In this document: piece after piece, positions 21,111-32,949 of the stretch | Layout: each line of letters opens with the position of its first letter | How positions within the stretch are numbered: the first letter of the stretch is position 1 | From: Smittium mucronatum | Lineage: Eukaryota; Kickxellomycota; Harpellomycetes; Harpellales; Legeriomycetaceae | Reading direction: 5' to 3' | NCBI GenBank assembly: GCA_001953115.1 | Contig: LSSL01000290.1 | Location: 1-40,263 of the forward strand | DNA length: 40,263 nt | The notes under the pieces: model-generated | Told to the model about the DNA's origin: nothing | What the model saw: only the letters and a program-made list of their open reading frames with translations | Databases searched by the model: none | Position numbers and translations under genes: made by a program

Positions 21111-23639
21111 CTCGGATTGAATTTATAGTTAGATAAGTCAATTGATGATTTCAGAATTAAATTCCTGAACCGGAAATGGTAAAATCTTTTTATTTATATT
21201 TCTGGGGAAATCCGGAGATATATGTAAAAAAATATTGTTAAAAAAACACAAAAAAAAAGTAAATACGAATGAAATCGATAATTAAGTGGGGATTTGACTT
21301 ATTCCAAAATTTTCTAAGCCATTGTCTAAAAAAATTGCTTCTAAATTGGAAAATAAATAACAAAAATATAAAAATATATTGAAAAAACAAACAAAGCTTC
21401 AAATTTTTGAAGAGTGCACTTTCATGCGATCGCCTTATATAAATTTTTCTCAGGATAGGAAAATAAATAAATAAATAAATATTATCAAATATAGCAAATC
21501 TTATGGCTGAAGTTAATAATTATTTTAAGGAAGTAATTCGGTTCAATCTGAGGCCTGTATATATACTCAAAGATAGATGCTATAGTTGGAGAAAATATCC
21601 CCAAAACACTAAATAACTCCAAGGGCTGTAAATTTTTTTCCAAAATATAATAACCTTCAATTTCTATATTAAAATTATTTTTTTAAATATTAAAGGAGTA
21701 TCTTGTCCTTTTCTAACAAAGAAAATACCGTCATTGATTTTCCATATTTAAATACTATTTAATGAATATCTTTTCGTTATGCGGTTGGAACTTAATAAAG
21801 TCACAGAATGAAAAAAAAATGTTAAAAGTGAATGTAAATCAATCCAAGCGTGGTGTAGCTGTGAAGGCATATATATCAAATGACACATATTTCATATTAA
21901 TAGAGATTTTAGTTATATGTATATATATATGTCAATTTTTTACTCTAAAACGATATTGGAAGAATAAATCAATGAACCAATTGCACCCCTAATCAAGATA
22001 TTTATATATTTAAATACATCAAAACCCTGTAAATATTCTAAAAAAGATAATAAATGTGAGGTTGAGATATATTAAAAATACATTGAAAAAAAAATATGTA
22101 AATATTATTCTGGCAGTAAAATGGCCATATTAATGAATAATAAATGAGGGAAACCATTGCGTTTTTAAAAAGGGATATTATAGATAAAAACTTGGAAATT
22201 TTCTAATAAATATCTAATGAGTCATATAATAAGCATATTATAAGAAGAAAAAAAACTCATTTCGGTGTAAAATTTCAATTCTTCTTTCTTAAACTTCTAA
22301 AAATTCTCTAAATAAAAATAATTAAAGTAGCTCCAATTTTTTAAACATTCTTTTTTTCTAAAAAAATTATATAAAGTAAGCAAATAGATCAATTTTAGCT
22401 AATTTTACCAGTTTCAGATAGTTCTATATGATATTAAGAGATTAAAAAATCAAAAAATCATAAAAAATAGTTGGCTTACATATCTGGGGTACATAGTTAA
22501 TGATTTTTGAGACGTATCAGTAGACATAAAAAACACAAAATCAATGATGATTAGGACTTTCTATACTCAGTAAAGCTTTCCAAAACTTTCGAAGTTTCTG
22601 TTATTCTAAAAATGTAATGAATGAATTTGGCTCAAATTCTTGATGAATTTTGTGAAAGAGAGGATAGTTGAATTTTCTAATCCAGATTCAAACTGATCCA
22701 AGTCAAAATAGAAAAAACATCCAATTCTTTTACAATTCTTTCAATCCCACATTTATGAAAAGTGAAAAAGCTGAAATAAAGACAAATAATAATTATTATA
22801 ACACGCATTGATCGAGACCGTGCATGAGAATATCTTTATAGCTTAAAAAATATGTTTAATACAAGATAAAGTCCAAAATTGACACAAATTGATTACACAT
22901 GTGACTGAAAGTGCAAAATTGATATTTTTTTTGAAAAAAGTTCAAAATCCGAAAAAAAACTACCACAGTTGAATGGAAGAAATAAAAATCAGTTTTTTTC
23001 ACCAGTAGACTAAATATAGAAAGAAAAAGACAAAATCTGGAAATTTTTTACCCATTCGACCTTCATATTTTGTAAAATAACTAGCAAAAAAGATATTTAG
23101 AATATTTAGTAGACATAAAATAGAATAAAAATTATAAAGTCGATTTTGGACCAGCGAATGAATAAATAAAATAAAATAACTTATAAATAAATATTATTAA
23201 TAATTTTATGAAGAATTTTCCCGAATTCAAGTGCAGAAATCACCGGTAATAAATATTACTATTATTATTTTCCATGTTTTGCAGATTTCCGAGGTTTCAT
23301 CTATTTTTTCAAGCTTTCGTGGACAAAAAAAATTTAAGCTTTAAAAATAAATCTATAAAATGCATATAAAAAAATTGATAATTATCGAAATTACATATAT
23401 CAGAAATTAAATTAAATCAACAAAAAATTGGGGAAATTTTAATGGAGATCATACAGAAAATTCAGAAACTATCGAATTCAAAATTTTTTAGATGAATATC
23501 CCAAAAAAAAAAAATCATTTCTGTAAAACATATGTTTCAGAAGCTGTATAAGTTATTTATTAATTGACTTATATGATATATATATAATGTAATTATTGAT
23601 CTGTATATACCTGTCAATTTTTTCTGGCTTTTAAAAATA
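21111..23639. other. AT-rich stretch, possibly the decayed body of LINE copy C
   Basis: No readable domain. An open stretch at 21762-21992 is low-complexity. An AAAT microsatellite lies at about 21461-21484. The stretch sits between the end of copy B and a recognisable LINE 3' end at 23640, so it may once have been element sequence; that is inference from position only. Confidence 0.35.
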
Positions 23640-23965
23640 AACACATGAATTTCAACGAATGCCGGCTGAATATAATTGGAGGATTATTGGGGGGTGGGGT
23701 ATAATATATTTTTAGTTAGATAAAATATGAAACAACTGATCATGAGTTTGTGCTAATAAATTCAAAATTTCTCTTTGGAATCCTCGTGTCAAGAGAACTT
23801 ATCAATATATTAATTTTGATTAATATAATCATAGAACTAATGAGTCGCAGTCATGGATCTTCTAAACTTGTGGATAAGAGTTTAGTAACAATTTTTTGAG
23901 CATTTATAGTGTTTTTAAATTTTTTATTAGCTTTGAAATAAATTTACAAAAAATAAAATTTCATA
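23640..23965 (+). repeat. Degenerate LINE 3' end (copy C)
   Basis: GAATGCCGGCTGAATATAATTG then TTGGGGGGTGGGG matches copy A GAATCCAGGTTGAGGATAG then TTGGGGGGG, and CTCTTTGGAATCCTCGTGTC with AGAGAACTTA matches copy A CTCTGATTGGCATCCGCGTG with CGAACACTTA. The end TTTGAAATAAATTTACAAAAAA matches copy A TTTTAAAATAAATTTCACATAA. Same strand and order as copies A and B. Confidence 0.6.
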
Positions 23966-26900
23966 CTTTATGTGGTCTAGAATGAAAAAATTGGAGGATT
24001 TTTATTCATTTATCTATCTTTAGACTTATCTATAATAAATCTGCCTTAATTTTTAATAAGCGAAAAATTAGTAATGTCATAAATGATTTGATAAATATTA
24101 ATATCTGAAAACCGAAAAGTCTAATTTCTATGAAAATTTTTCGTAAATGTATCCAGAAACACAAAAAAAAAATTATTGAAACTGTTATATACTTTCACAG
24201 TGAAATATGATTATTATTTAATTCTATTTGTCTTGGAAATATATCAATTAGGTGTTTTAATGGAATTTTTTTGTAAGATTTTTACTTTCAAAAAATAAAA
24301 GCTGAATTCAAATAAATTAATTGATGAAAAAAATGATAGTAAATATAGATTTTTCGGTATTTAAATTTTTATTAAGCTCTTTTCACTCGCAATATAACTA
24401 ATTATTATTAAATAAATTGAATTTTAAGAGCTTGGAGTTTTTGTTAAAACTCAATTAAAAATATTTTTATAATTTTATTGAATTTTTACGAGTTTATTTT
24501 GAAAAAATTTTATAGTCATCCAATTCCATTACATAACCCCTTTTTTTATTGGGAAATTTATTTTAAAGTTGATATAAAAGTATAGAAGATAAATTATTTT
24601 AAAATAAGAGATTTAATTGAAACATTAATTTAGCAATGAAGTGTATTTTATATCTTCAATAAAATAATTTTAAAAAATAAGCCATTTTGATTAAATATTC
24701 ATAAAATATAATTGACATTAATGTAATAGAATAATTCGCGTAATTCGTTTATAAAATGATAAAAAAAGTTTTGTTTCGTTTTAATTATGACTGGGGGGTT
24801 TTTTTTTTCACTTCTGCTGCATTATTTGAAATTTGTAGAGAATATAAAATTATAAATTATTAAAGCCATATTAGGGTTGCGGAGTAAATATTAAATATTA
24901 AATATTTCATATCTGAAATATTTAATAATTAATTTTATCTTTATTTGACTATTTTTAACGTTTCAAGGGCCAAAAGAATAATATGAAGGTGTTTTTTTCT
25001 CATATATACAGTCTTATTGTATTTAAAATTTTATTGAATATTTTTTAATAATTTTTGAGGAACAATTTTGAATATATCCAATATAAAATTTCATAGATTA
25101 AATTTAAAACCCACTATATAACATATTTTAATCATTTAAAATTCAAGCAATTTTCAAACTAAAATTTAAAAATTATTACCTTCCAATATAAATTATGAAT
25201 TAAGCTATTTCTTCTCGGAAATTTTTTCTCTCTCTTCCTCTTAATAATAATTTTCCAAAATTCCTGTTGAAAATTGACTCAATCTATACAAATTAATTAA
25301 CACTGTCAGAATATATTTGATTATTGTTTTTTTAAAAAAAAATAGCAAAGGAATAAATTTCTGTGAATTAATTGTACTTTGTGCTAAAAGATAACATCTT
25401 GAAGTTTTTAAATTAAAAAAGAATTAAATATAAATTTCCAAAATGATAGCATAAGATTTATTCAAATGAATAAGAAATTTTAATATAATAAAGAGAGGGA
25501 ACGTAAATCTTAATCTGGATTTAGAGATTTGTGGTTAAATTTATTGTGAACTTTTTTCAAGTTTTAGTCATCATTATAATAAATTTAATCTTATAAAATT
25601 ATTTATAAATCTTCTTTATGTTGTTAGTTTTTAAAAAAATAGCAATTTTTTTTTTTAAAATAAATTTTTAGTCAGATTTTTTCGTTCTGGGATAGATTTT
25701 ATCATCTTTTTGTATATGTTCTGATTTTAATTAGAAAATTAATCTTTATTGTAATTAATTTCTATTAGCATTTCTTTTTCATCCTTAAAATTTCATTTAA
25801 AAGAATTTTTGTTTTTATAATAGAATCAGTTATAACTTCACTCTAAAAAAAACATATTCAAGCAGTTAATTTTCACATTCCAAAAAAAAAATTCGGATTT
25901 TTTCTATACATTTATATCAGAAAAAAATGAAACTAATTCTTTTAGTTCTGCAAAATATGGTTTTTTAGGTTTTTTATTGAAGTTTTATTGTTTACATAGT
26001 CTATATTGGGTAAAAGAATTAAATCTGAATAATCAAATTTCGTTTTTTATGTTTCAAATTAGAAGCTTAATTATTCTCAGTTTCATTTTAGGCCATTAAA
26101 ATCGAAAATTTTATTTTCTTCTTATTTTAATGGTCCAAAATTTCACTAAAAAAACTGAATCATCATAAATTAATAGCAATTAAGTATCATTTAAATGATC
26201 AATTTTCATAATCTCCAAATTTTTTATCAATAAAAATGAAATAAATTAAATTTTGAATTTTCCAGGAATATTTATAATAACAATTTATATGTAAATTTAG
26301 GATGTTTCATATTATATCACATAATTTATATTATCCTCCTTTCTCATTTTTTCTCCCTCAAATTAGATTATAAATGGAATTTATTTTGTTAATATTTTTT
26401 ATTTTATTTTTTAATAATTTTTTGTAAGTTCTAAACTAATAGTATGTTTTTCCCAAGAATGTTATGTTTAATCCCTTTCTTAAATTTCCCACATAATTAC
26501 AAATTTTTATGCCAAAATATGTAGAATGTGAATTCAAATAGGACCCTAATGAAAAATGATTAAATATTTCATATTTGAGTTTATACTAAATAAAATATTT
26601 TTTTATAGTAGTAAGTTAATAAATCGATTTGAAAGGAATTTATCAATTTAACAGTATTTTTTTAAAAAATTTTGTGAAATCAAAATCTGATGATTATCCC
26701 AAACCTTCTCAAGTTAAGATATTTATATCCAAGTTCGCCATATTCATATTTGAAAATAAGTATATTTCGTAAAATAGCTGAACATATTATTTTTATAGAG
26801 ATATCTCTGATATTAACATTTAAAATTTTATTAGTTAAATTCTATACCAAATTAAAGGGCTAATATTTAAAAAATATTAATAAAAGTTATATTTTTAATC

Positions 26901-26981
26901 CTAAGAGATAAACATCTTGACGTGTTTTAGATGCTTAAATATTGTACTTTTTAAAGATAAATATAATAATATTACACACAG
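23966..26981. other. AT-rich, gene-free; one long hairpin
   Basis: No coding segment found on either strand. The only structure I would note is a perfect 13-bp inverted repeat, TATTAAATATTTC (24896-24908) and GAAATATTTAATA (24915-24927), with a 6-nt loop. Its A/T content makes chance formation plausible. Confidence 0.5.
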
Positions 26982-27440
26982 AGCTGTACTATTCCTAGTT
27001 GGAAGTAGTGAGAAATCGCATAGCGATTCGGAGGACAGCTATTTTAGAGAGGGAAAAATATTCAAACATTAGTAAAAGATCAATCAAAAAGGTCTGAAAC
27101 ATTTCATAAAGATACGATCGGTGTTATGAAGTTAGAAGAGACTCAGTACCTAAGATTATTTATAAGAAAACCATGTCAATCAATCCAATGTTTGGATAGG
27201 AGCCTAATTTTATCAATACTGTTAGAATTAGGCACTGAGTGAAGCTAATTAGCTTCAATTAACTATTTTTTGTATAAAAAGATACTATTTCATGACTGTA
27301 CGTAGCCACAGTCATCCTGCCTACTGAAGAAATCCCAGGGGGAGAGGGTATTTTGGTTTGCAGTTTGCAAACTTTCTCGTAAGTACGCATCTTGTAGATC
27401 AGAAGAGGAGCATATTTTAGTTAGGATAATATTCTTTTTT
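26982..27440 (+). ncRNA. Candidate structured RNA of unknown family
   Basis: A sharp rise in GC and a dense set of stems. A three-way junction is closed by AGCTGT (26982-26987) with ACAGCT (27035-27040). It encloses ACTATTCC/GGAAGTAGT (26988-27009, one bulged G, 5-nt loop) and AATCGC-ATA-GCGATT (27014-27028). Then TTCATAA/TTATGAA (27103-27130); a long-range stem ACTCAGTACCTAA (27141-27153) with TTAGGCACTGAGT (27228-27240), 12 of 13 pairs, enclosing ATCCAA-TGT-TTGGAT (27183-27197); palindrome GAAGCTAATTAGCTTC (27241-27256); ATGACTGT/ACAGTCAT (27292-27315); GTTTGC/GCAAAC (27356-27372). A T6 run at 27435-27440 could end a Pol III transcript, and an AT-rich TATA-like stretch lies just upstream. 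No protein frame fits. I checked it by eye against spliceosomal, 7SL, RNase P and tRNA features without a match. Strand is inferred from the T run. Confidence 0.5.
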
Positions 27441-28690
27441 ACACGCATTTTTATTTTTTTGATATTTTTTTGGTACAGTTTTTAATGAGTTTTTCTAAAA
27501 TAAAATTCCAATATAAAAAAAGAATGGTGGGAGGGGGATAAAGTATCGATTTAATATATATGTAAACATAATAATAATTAAAACATAAAAAACATAATCA
27601 TATCGAGATAATTTCAAGTATGATTTTTCGAAATTTTTGATGTTGCACTATTTGACTTATCAATTTGGGTTTGAGTTTTTTTGGACTAAAGTTATTTTTT
27701 GTAGACTTATTTATAAATTTATGGTAAAGATATTGAAAGAAATTTTAAGTTAGGTTGTACAAATAGATCAAAATTTAAACAGAAATAAATTCAAGTGGTA
27801 AAGAAATATGAGAGAATCGTTATAACGCTAGTTAGAAGATTTTATCTAAAATTATAATTATTTTTTTTTTTTCTAGAAAAAAATTGTATTAGTTTTTTTT
27901 ATTAATAAAAATAAACTAACGAAATTTTTTTTGAGAGAATATAGCATTCATAAATTTTTTTTTACATTAAATAAAATAAATTAAAGCATAATCAGATTTG
28001 GCTTTCTATAAACATTGGCGCAGATAAGACTAATATTGGCTTTTCTTCTAGTCCCATTATTGATAAAAAGCAAAATTTAGTGACTGATAAGATATTAAAA
28101 TTCAAAATTTAGGGTAAATTTTGAAAATATTTCTTTAGGTACACTTGGTAAAAGTAGATCAGTTAAAAAGTAATATTAAATTTTTGGATAGCAAAATTGA
28201 AACTACAATTGAATGCATATAACAGATAGAATTTTTTATATATCCAATTATTTATATATATACCTAAAAAATATGGTTCCTCAAATCGATGAGATACTAA
28301 ATGAAATATAGAAACAAGTAATCTCAAAAAATTCACTTATTGAATATGATATGAATATTTTTTCGAAATATTAATAAAAATATGAGAATATATTGAAATC
28401 CATGAAAAAACGTCGCTATAATGATCCCTGTAATAAAAAAAAAAATCCAAGTCCCAAAAAACTGTCATATTATTATAATTATATCTACGATTAATATATT
28501 TTACCAAAATTATTTTCTAACAAACTACAGGATCAAAGAGAAATATAAAATGTTGTTTATAGAGCTAGGCAGATTATGTATCATCAATAACCAATCTATC
28601 AGGCATATTTTTTATCCGAAGCTTTCAAAATAAGGAAATTAACTCAAATGTAAATAAGGGTAAAATTTGTCTAATTTAACGAGTATTATA
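27441..28690. other. AT-rich, no accepted gene
   Basis: From about 28273 (ATG) to 28650 one frame reads protein-like fragments (MVPQIDEILNEI, KSMKKRRYNDPCNKKKNPS, YRARQIMYHQ) between about six stops. A different frame (28421-28633) is open but looks less protein-like. This may be a decayed gene of unknown type or chance; there is no family motif. Confidence 0.3.
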
Positions 28691-28697
28691 ACCTTGT

Positions 28698-28818
28698 AAA
28701 CTCATGCGTAACCGATATATGTAGAGGGTTTTTGTTTTCTGCTTGACCTTTCTTTTTTAGAGCTATCGGCTCAGCAGAATTAGCAATAAGCTTAGAGGAT
28801 GTTTGAGATTATGAGTTT
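28698..28818. other. Second island with nested inverted repeats
   Basis: AAACTCAT (28698-28705) pairs with ATGAGTTT (28811-28818). Inside it CCGATA (28712-28717) pairs with TATCGG (28764-28769), and GAGC-TATCG-GCTC can form a small hairpin. The island is richer in GC than its surroundings. Much weaker than the 27.0-27.4 kb structure; a shape like an H/ACA guide RNA was considered, but no hinge or ACA box is convincing. Confidence 0.25.
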
Positions 28819-30599
28819 TGAAAAGATTCTTTGGTCATGGTTTAGTTGGAATTTTCTTTAAATTTTTGTTATATATATATATTGTTTATGTTTTTGAAAT
28901 TAATAATATGATTTAAAATTTAATTAAAATAACAGTTAAAATCTATATATTTGAGTACGATATTACATATTAAAATGTAGGTAATATAATGTGTTTATTT
29001 GTATAATGAGCTTATAAAAATAAAGATAACGAGAGCGTAAGTTTGTATCGTTTAATTGAGGCTTAGAAAAAAAGTTTAAATGTTTTTTATCTTTTTCCCG
29101 TATTCCTCTCATTTATGCTTAATATGTTTCTTTTTATACTTTTCTATTTTGGCGGATTTCTATTTCTTTTTTTGAGTTGTTTATATCATTGCTATTATAG
29201 TTTCTTTATGTTCTCTTATTGTTCTCTTTAAGAATATTAAATTTATGTTTTTGATATTATTTGTTTGGCCGTGTAAATATTCTTTTTAATTTAAAATTAT
29301 TTTTATTTTAAACACTTTTTAGATTTGAAATAATTAATCCATGAAAAATTATGTGGGTCATTTATTACAAAGAACTAATTTTTATTGGCTTTTTAGTTTA
29401 CAAAGAAACGTTCAAATCATAACACTTCCACATATATATGACTAGAGATATGAGTATTAAAGGAAAAAAATCTTTAGAAATTAAATATAATATATAGATA
29501 AAAAAAAACTAAAAATGAAATTAGTTAACGAAAAAATTAATTATTTTGAGTAAGATTGTGGGGGTAAATCTAGGATTACCAATATTACCAATATTTTTTA
29601 ATTCTTTAGCTAATAATTTTATTTCTACAATTGTACCAATTTCGATAATATTTTTCCTGAGTCAGAGAATGTAATTACAGAGAATTAATAAAAATCTAAT
29701 TAGAAAAATTTAGAATTCCAAAAGCTTTTTTAATGTCAAAATAATTGATTAAAGGTTTATTTTTTTTTATTTAAGAAAAACCTTATTTTAGATAACTGAT
29801 TGCCTATTTTTAAGGTCAGCTAATAAAAATCTGGTATTTTAAAAGTTCCCCGGAAATCATGTGTAAAAATTTGTTTTATTGTTTCTTTCCAGTGAATTTA
29901 AAATTTTTCTGTTAGTTTTTTTTATCCTGAAATTTTCAAAAAGTATCTATATTTAGATAATTTTTTTAGTAATAAAAATTTATTTCGTAAATATATCAAT
30001 TTTAAGTGATATCTGTACAAATTAAAAATTATGCACTTTTTGAATATTATTTTATAACAAAAACACCAAACTGCAATATATGCAGCAAAACTTTAGCTAT
30101 TTTTGTCTTTTTACTAAGACTTTTATGTGCTTTAGAGAGTAAATTTTGTTATAAAATTTTAATATACGAGCCAGAAAACTTAATCTGGAGTTAAATTTTT
30201 TTTGAATCTTCAAATAACTCCCATTATTGAATTTCAAAAAATGTTTTAGAATTGAATTTTAGTTTTTTTTTGTGAAAATTTAAATAGATATTTTTTTTAT
30301 ATTGGATGAGGGTTTTTCAAATAACTATATCTATTTTTCCAACAAGTTTTATTAAATAATACAGACACATAATAAAAATTGCAGTTTTAAAAAAAAAGCT
30401 AACAAAAAAAAGCTGAATTCGCAAAAAAAAATTAAAAGAAAAGATTTTTACATAAAATCACTGGGAAACTTTTAAAATCCTAAAAATATACTAATTACCA
30501 TATTTTTAATTTTAAAAAAAATGCAAGATTGTCTACAGGAATAAAATTTAGGGATATTTTCATCAAGATAATGATTTTAGTGATAATAAGATGTTTTTT
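28819..30599. other. AT-rich, nothing recognised
   Basis: T-rich runs and dense stops on both strands. A 62-codon open stretch at 30006-30194 begins at a non-ATG codon and has no motif; it is not accepted as a gene. Confidence 0.5.
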
Positions 30600-30860
30600 A
30601 TTCCAATTCGGATTATTTAGAGTGGATTGGAAAGTTTTGGATGGAGGGATCTAAAATATGTTTTTGAAAATTCCAAGCTGATGACTCTAACATAATAATT
30701 GAACGGGGAAATGTGATTCTTTTGAACAAAATTAGATCTAACCATCTATTAATACACGAAATCATCGGTGGAACTTCAGAATCCTAGATAAAAAATTGGA
30801 ATAAAATGATCTTGTGTAACTGCAAAGAGAGGTTGATTTGGTAGTTTTTTTTTTCAAAAA
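30600..30860 (+). repeat. Degenerate LINE 3' end (copy D)
   Basis: GGATGGAGGGATCTAAAATA corresponds to copy B GGGGGAGGTCTAAAAAAA. CCATCTATTAATACACGAAA corresponds to copy B CCATATATTAATACATGAAG, with the same spacing order. AGAGAGGTTGATTTGGTAG before a T run corresponds to GAGTGACGTAGCGGATTGGG before A/T runs in copy B. Same strand again. The body of the element upstream is not readable. Confidence 0.45.
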
Positions 30861-32949
30861 GTAATTACCACTTTTAAAAAAATACAAGTTTTTTTATATT
30901 TTTTTTAAATATTTTAAGTAAATTTTGCTTAAAAAAAGAATTTTTATTTTTATTTTTGAGTAAATGGGGTCTTTATATTTGCTATCTCTTGGTAATAAAA
31001 TCTCCAGAATAATATTTTCAGGTAATTTTTTTGATTGAAAATCCTCTGGAATAACTATAATTTCACTATATCCATTTATAAATGGAAAAGAAATTATTAA
31101 TTATAAGAAAACGAATCCAGATGTGAAATCTGATATATATCAAATGAAATCATTATTTCTTATTCAGAAACAAAAAATAAGAAACAGTTCAAAAATAATA
31201 GCAATAAGGTTATATATTTAATGAAGAGATATCATATAAACTAAAATTAAAGAAAAAAAGATTAAAAAGAGCCAAATTAAATCATTTTTATTTTTATTTT
31301 CAGGGGATTATTAAATTTTATTATGTTCTTATCTCCAACAATTGCAAATAAAATTTATGATTCAGCACTCATAACTATTGTAAATATTTGAAAAAAGAAA
31401 TTTTGAAGATCGAAAAAAGAGATATAAATAAAAAATTGTATTTATAAATAGCTCATGTTTTTTTCTGGATAAACATTTTTTTGCAGAAAGAATTAGAAAA
31501 AACTGGGCGTACACACACGTTTAAAAACTATCGTATCGTTAATTCTTTAATTAAATTAATTGAAAATTTTGAAAAAACTTGATCTAAGAAAAATTTAATA
31601 ATTCTCAAAACCATGTATTATTAAATTAGTGACAGAAAAACCAATTCGGAAAAAAATTTTGAAAATTTCGGAGTTATTTTTCAGACCGAAAAATCGATAC
31701 CATAAAAAATAGATTTAAAAATAGATATATTTACAGAAATTAGACTTTTTAATGATGAGTAAAGAATTTAGAATTTGAAACAAGCACCAAGCTTTGATAA
31801 AAAATAAATGGATAGAACTAAAATCCTTTTTTTTGATAATCTAGATTTAAATATTTTATAACGCTTAAATACGAAAATAATCGATAATAAAGTTCTAAGG
31901 TGTATTTTTTCTATATAAATGGATTTAAACTCTTTTTTTTGTCAAAAAATCTTAATATTTTTTAGATATTTTTTTAGATATTTTTTAAAGTTGATTAACA
32001 TATTTGGGTTTTTTTTATTTTAGCTAGATTTTATTTTACATTTCCAGGTTGTATTTGAAAAACATTTGGTTGTATTTGTTTTCAGTATTATTATAAGATT
32101 TAGTTTGATATTTCTTAAGATAAAATAATTAAAAGTTAGACTTACAAATTATAACATTTAGAATTTCAGAATATTTGATTTTTCGTCATTCTTAAAATCC
32201 GAACAATATTTTAATGGGTTTTCCTTACGCATTCATGATCTTGGTGAGTAATTACCACTTATTTTTGATGTTTTTCACCTGATTTTTTTGACTAAAAAGA
32301 CAGATGGAGGTAAAGAGGTGTTTCTTTGGAATCAATCTCTACTGAAGCTTTTTTGTAAAATTATTATAGATTAAAATATTTTATCTCAATTTAATTGATC
32401 TCCCAATGCAAAACCTCAAATAAATATCCAAAATTATACTATATCTCTAAAAAAAATCTCCCTGGATTTAATCCCTTCAAAATAATGCTAAAATCAACAA
32501 AATCATACATATTTTAATTGTATTTTAATTGTGTTTCAATTTTATGTTTTTTTTTAAATCTAAAAAACAATAATATTAAAAGATTATTAGCATTCAATTT
32601 ATATATATATATTACTAGGTTGTTTTGATTAAGTTTACTATTAAGATAAAACGTAATTAATAACTGTCATATCATTTTAAAAAATATAATATTCTTTTTA
32701 ATTTTATAAAGCTGAAAATATTTTTATTTATAGACACTTTTAAAATGAGGACATTGAGTTTTCCTATTTTTAGTCTCTGAACCAGCAAATGATATTAGGG
32801 AAAAAAATGGAATATCAAAAAAAAAAGTCATTGCATAAATTCTAATCTACAACTTACTACTAAGCTATAAAAAAAAGATGGATTTTTTCCAAGCGCTTAT
32901 GAAAATAGAAAAAACTCATAATTTTTATGAGTACAGAACATATTTTCAG
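30861..32949. other. AT-rich, gene-free; one stem-loop
   Basis: No coding segment seen. A nested inverted repeat lies at 31057-31097: ATAATTTC (31057-31064) with GAAATTAT (31090-31097), enclosing the palindrome CCATTTATAAATGG (31072-31085). Confidence 0.45.

Noticed and set aside
26982..27440. Known RNA classes (spliceosomal snRNA, 7SL, RNase P/MRP, tRNA, group I/II intron)
   Set aside because: None of the diagnostic cores I know for these classes is present; only an AACTATTTTTTG stretch resembles an Sm site, which is not enough alone.
28273..28650. Decayed gene read in one frame with about six stops
   Set aside because: Some fragments look protein-like, but no family motif appears and a second frame is equally open; not enough to call.
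30671..30710. Hammerhead ribozyme core (CTGATGA ... GAAA)
   Set aside because: The sequence between the two motifs cannot form the required stem II, and the flanks do not form stems I and III.
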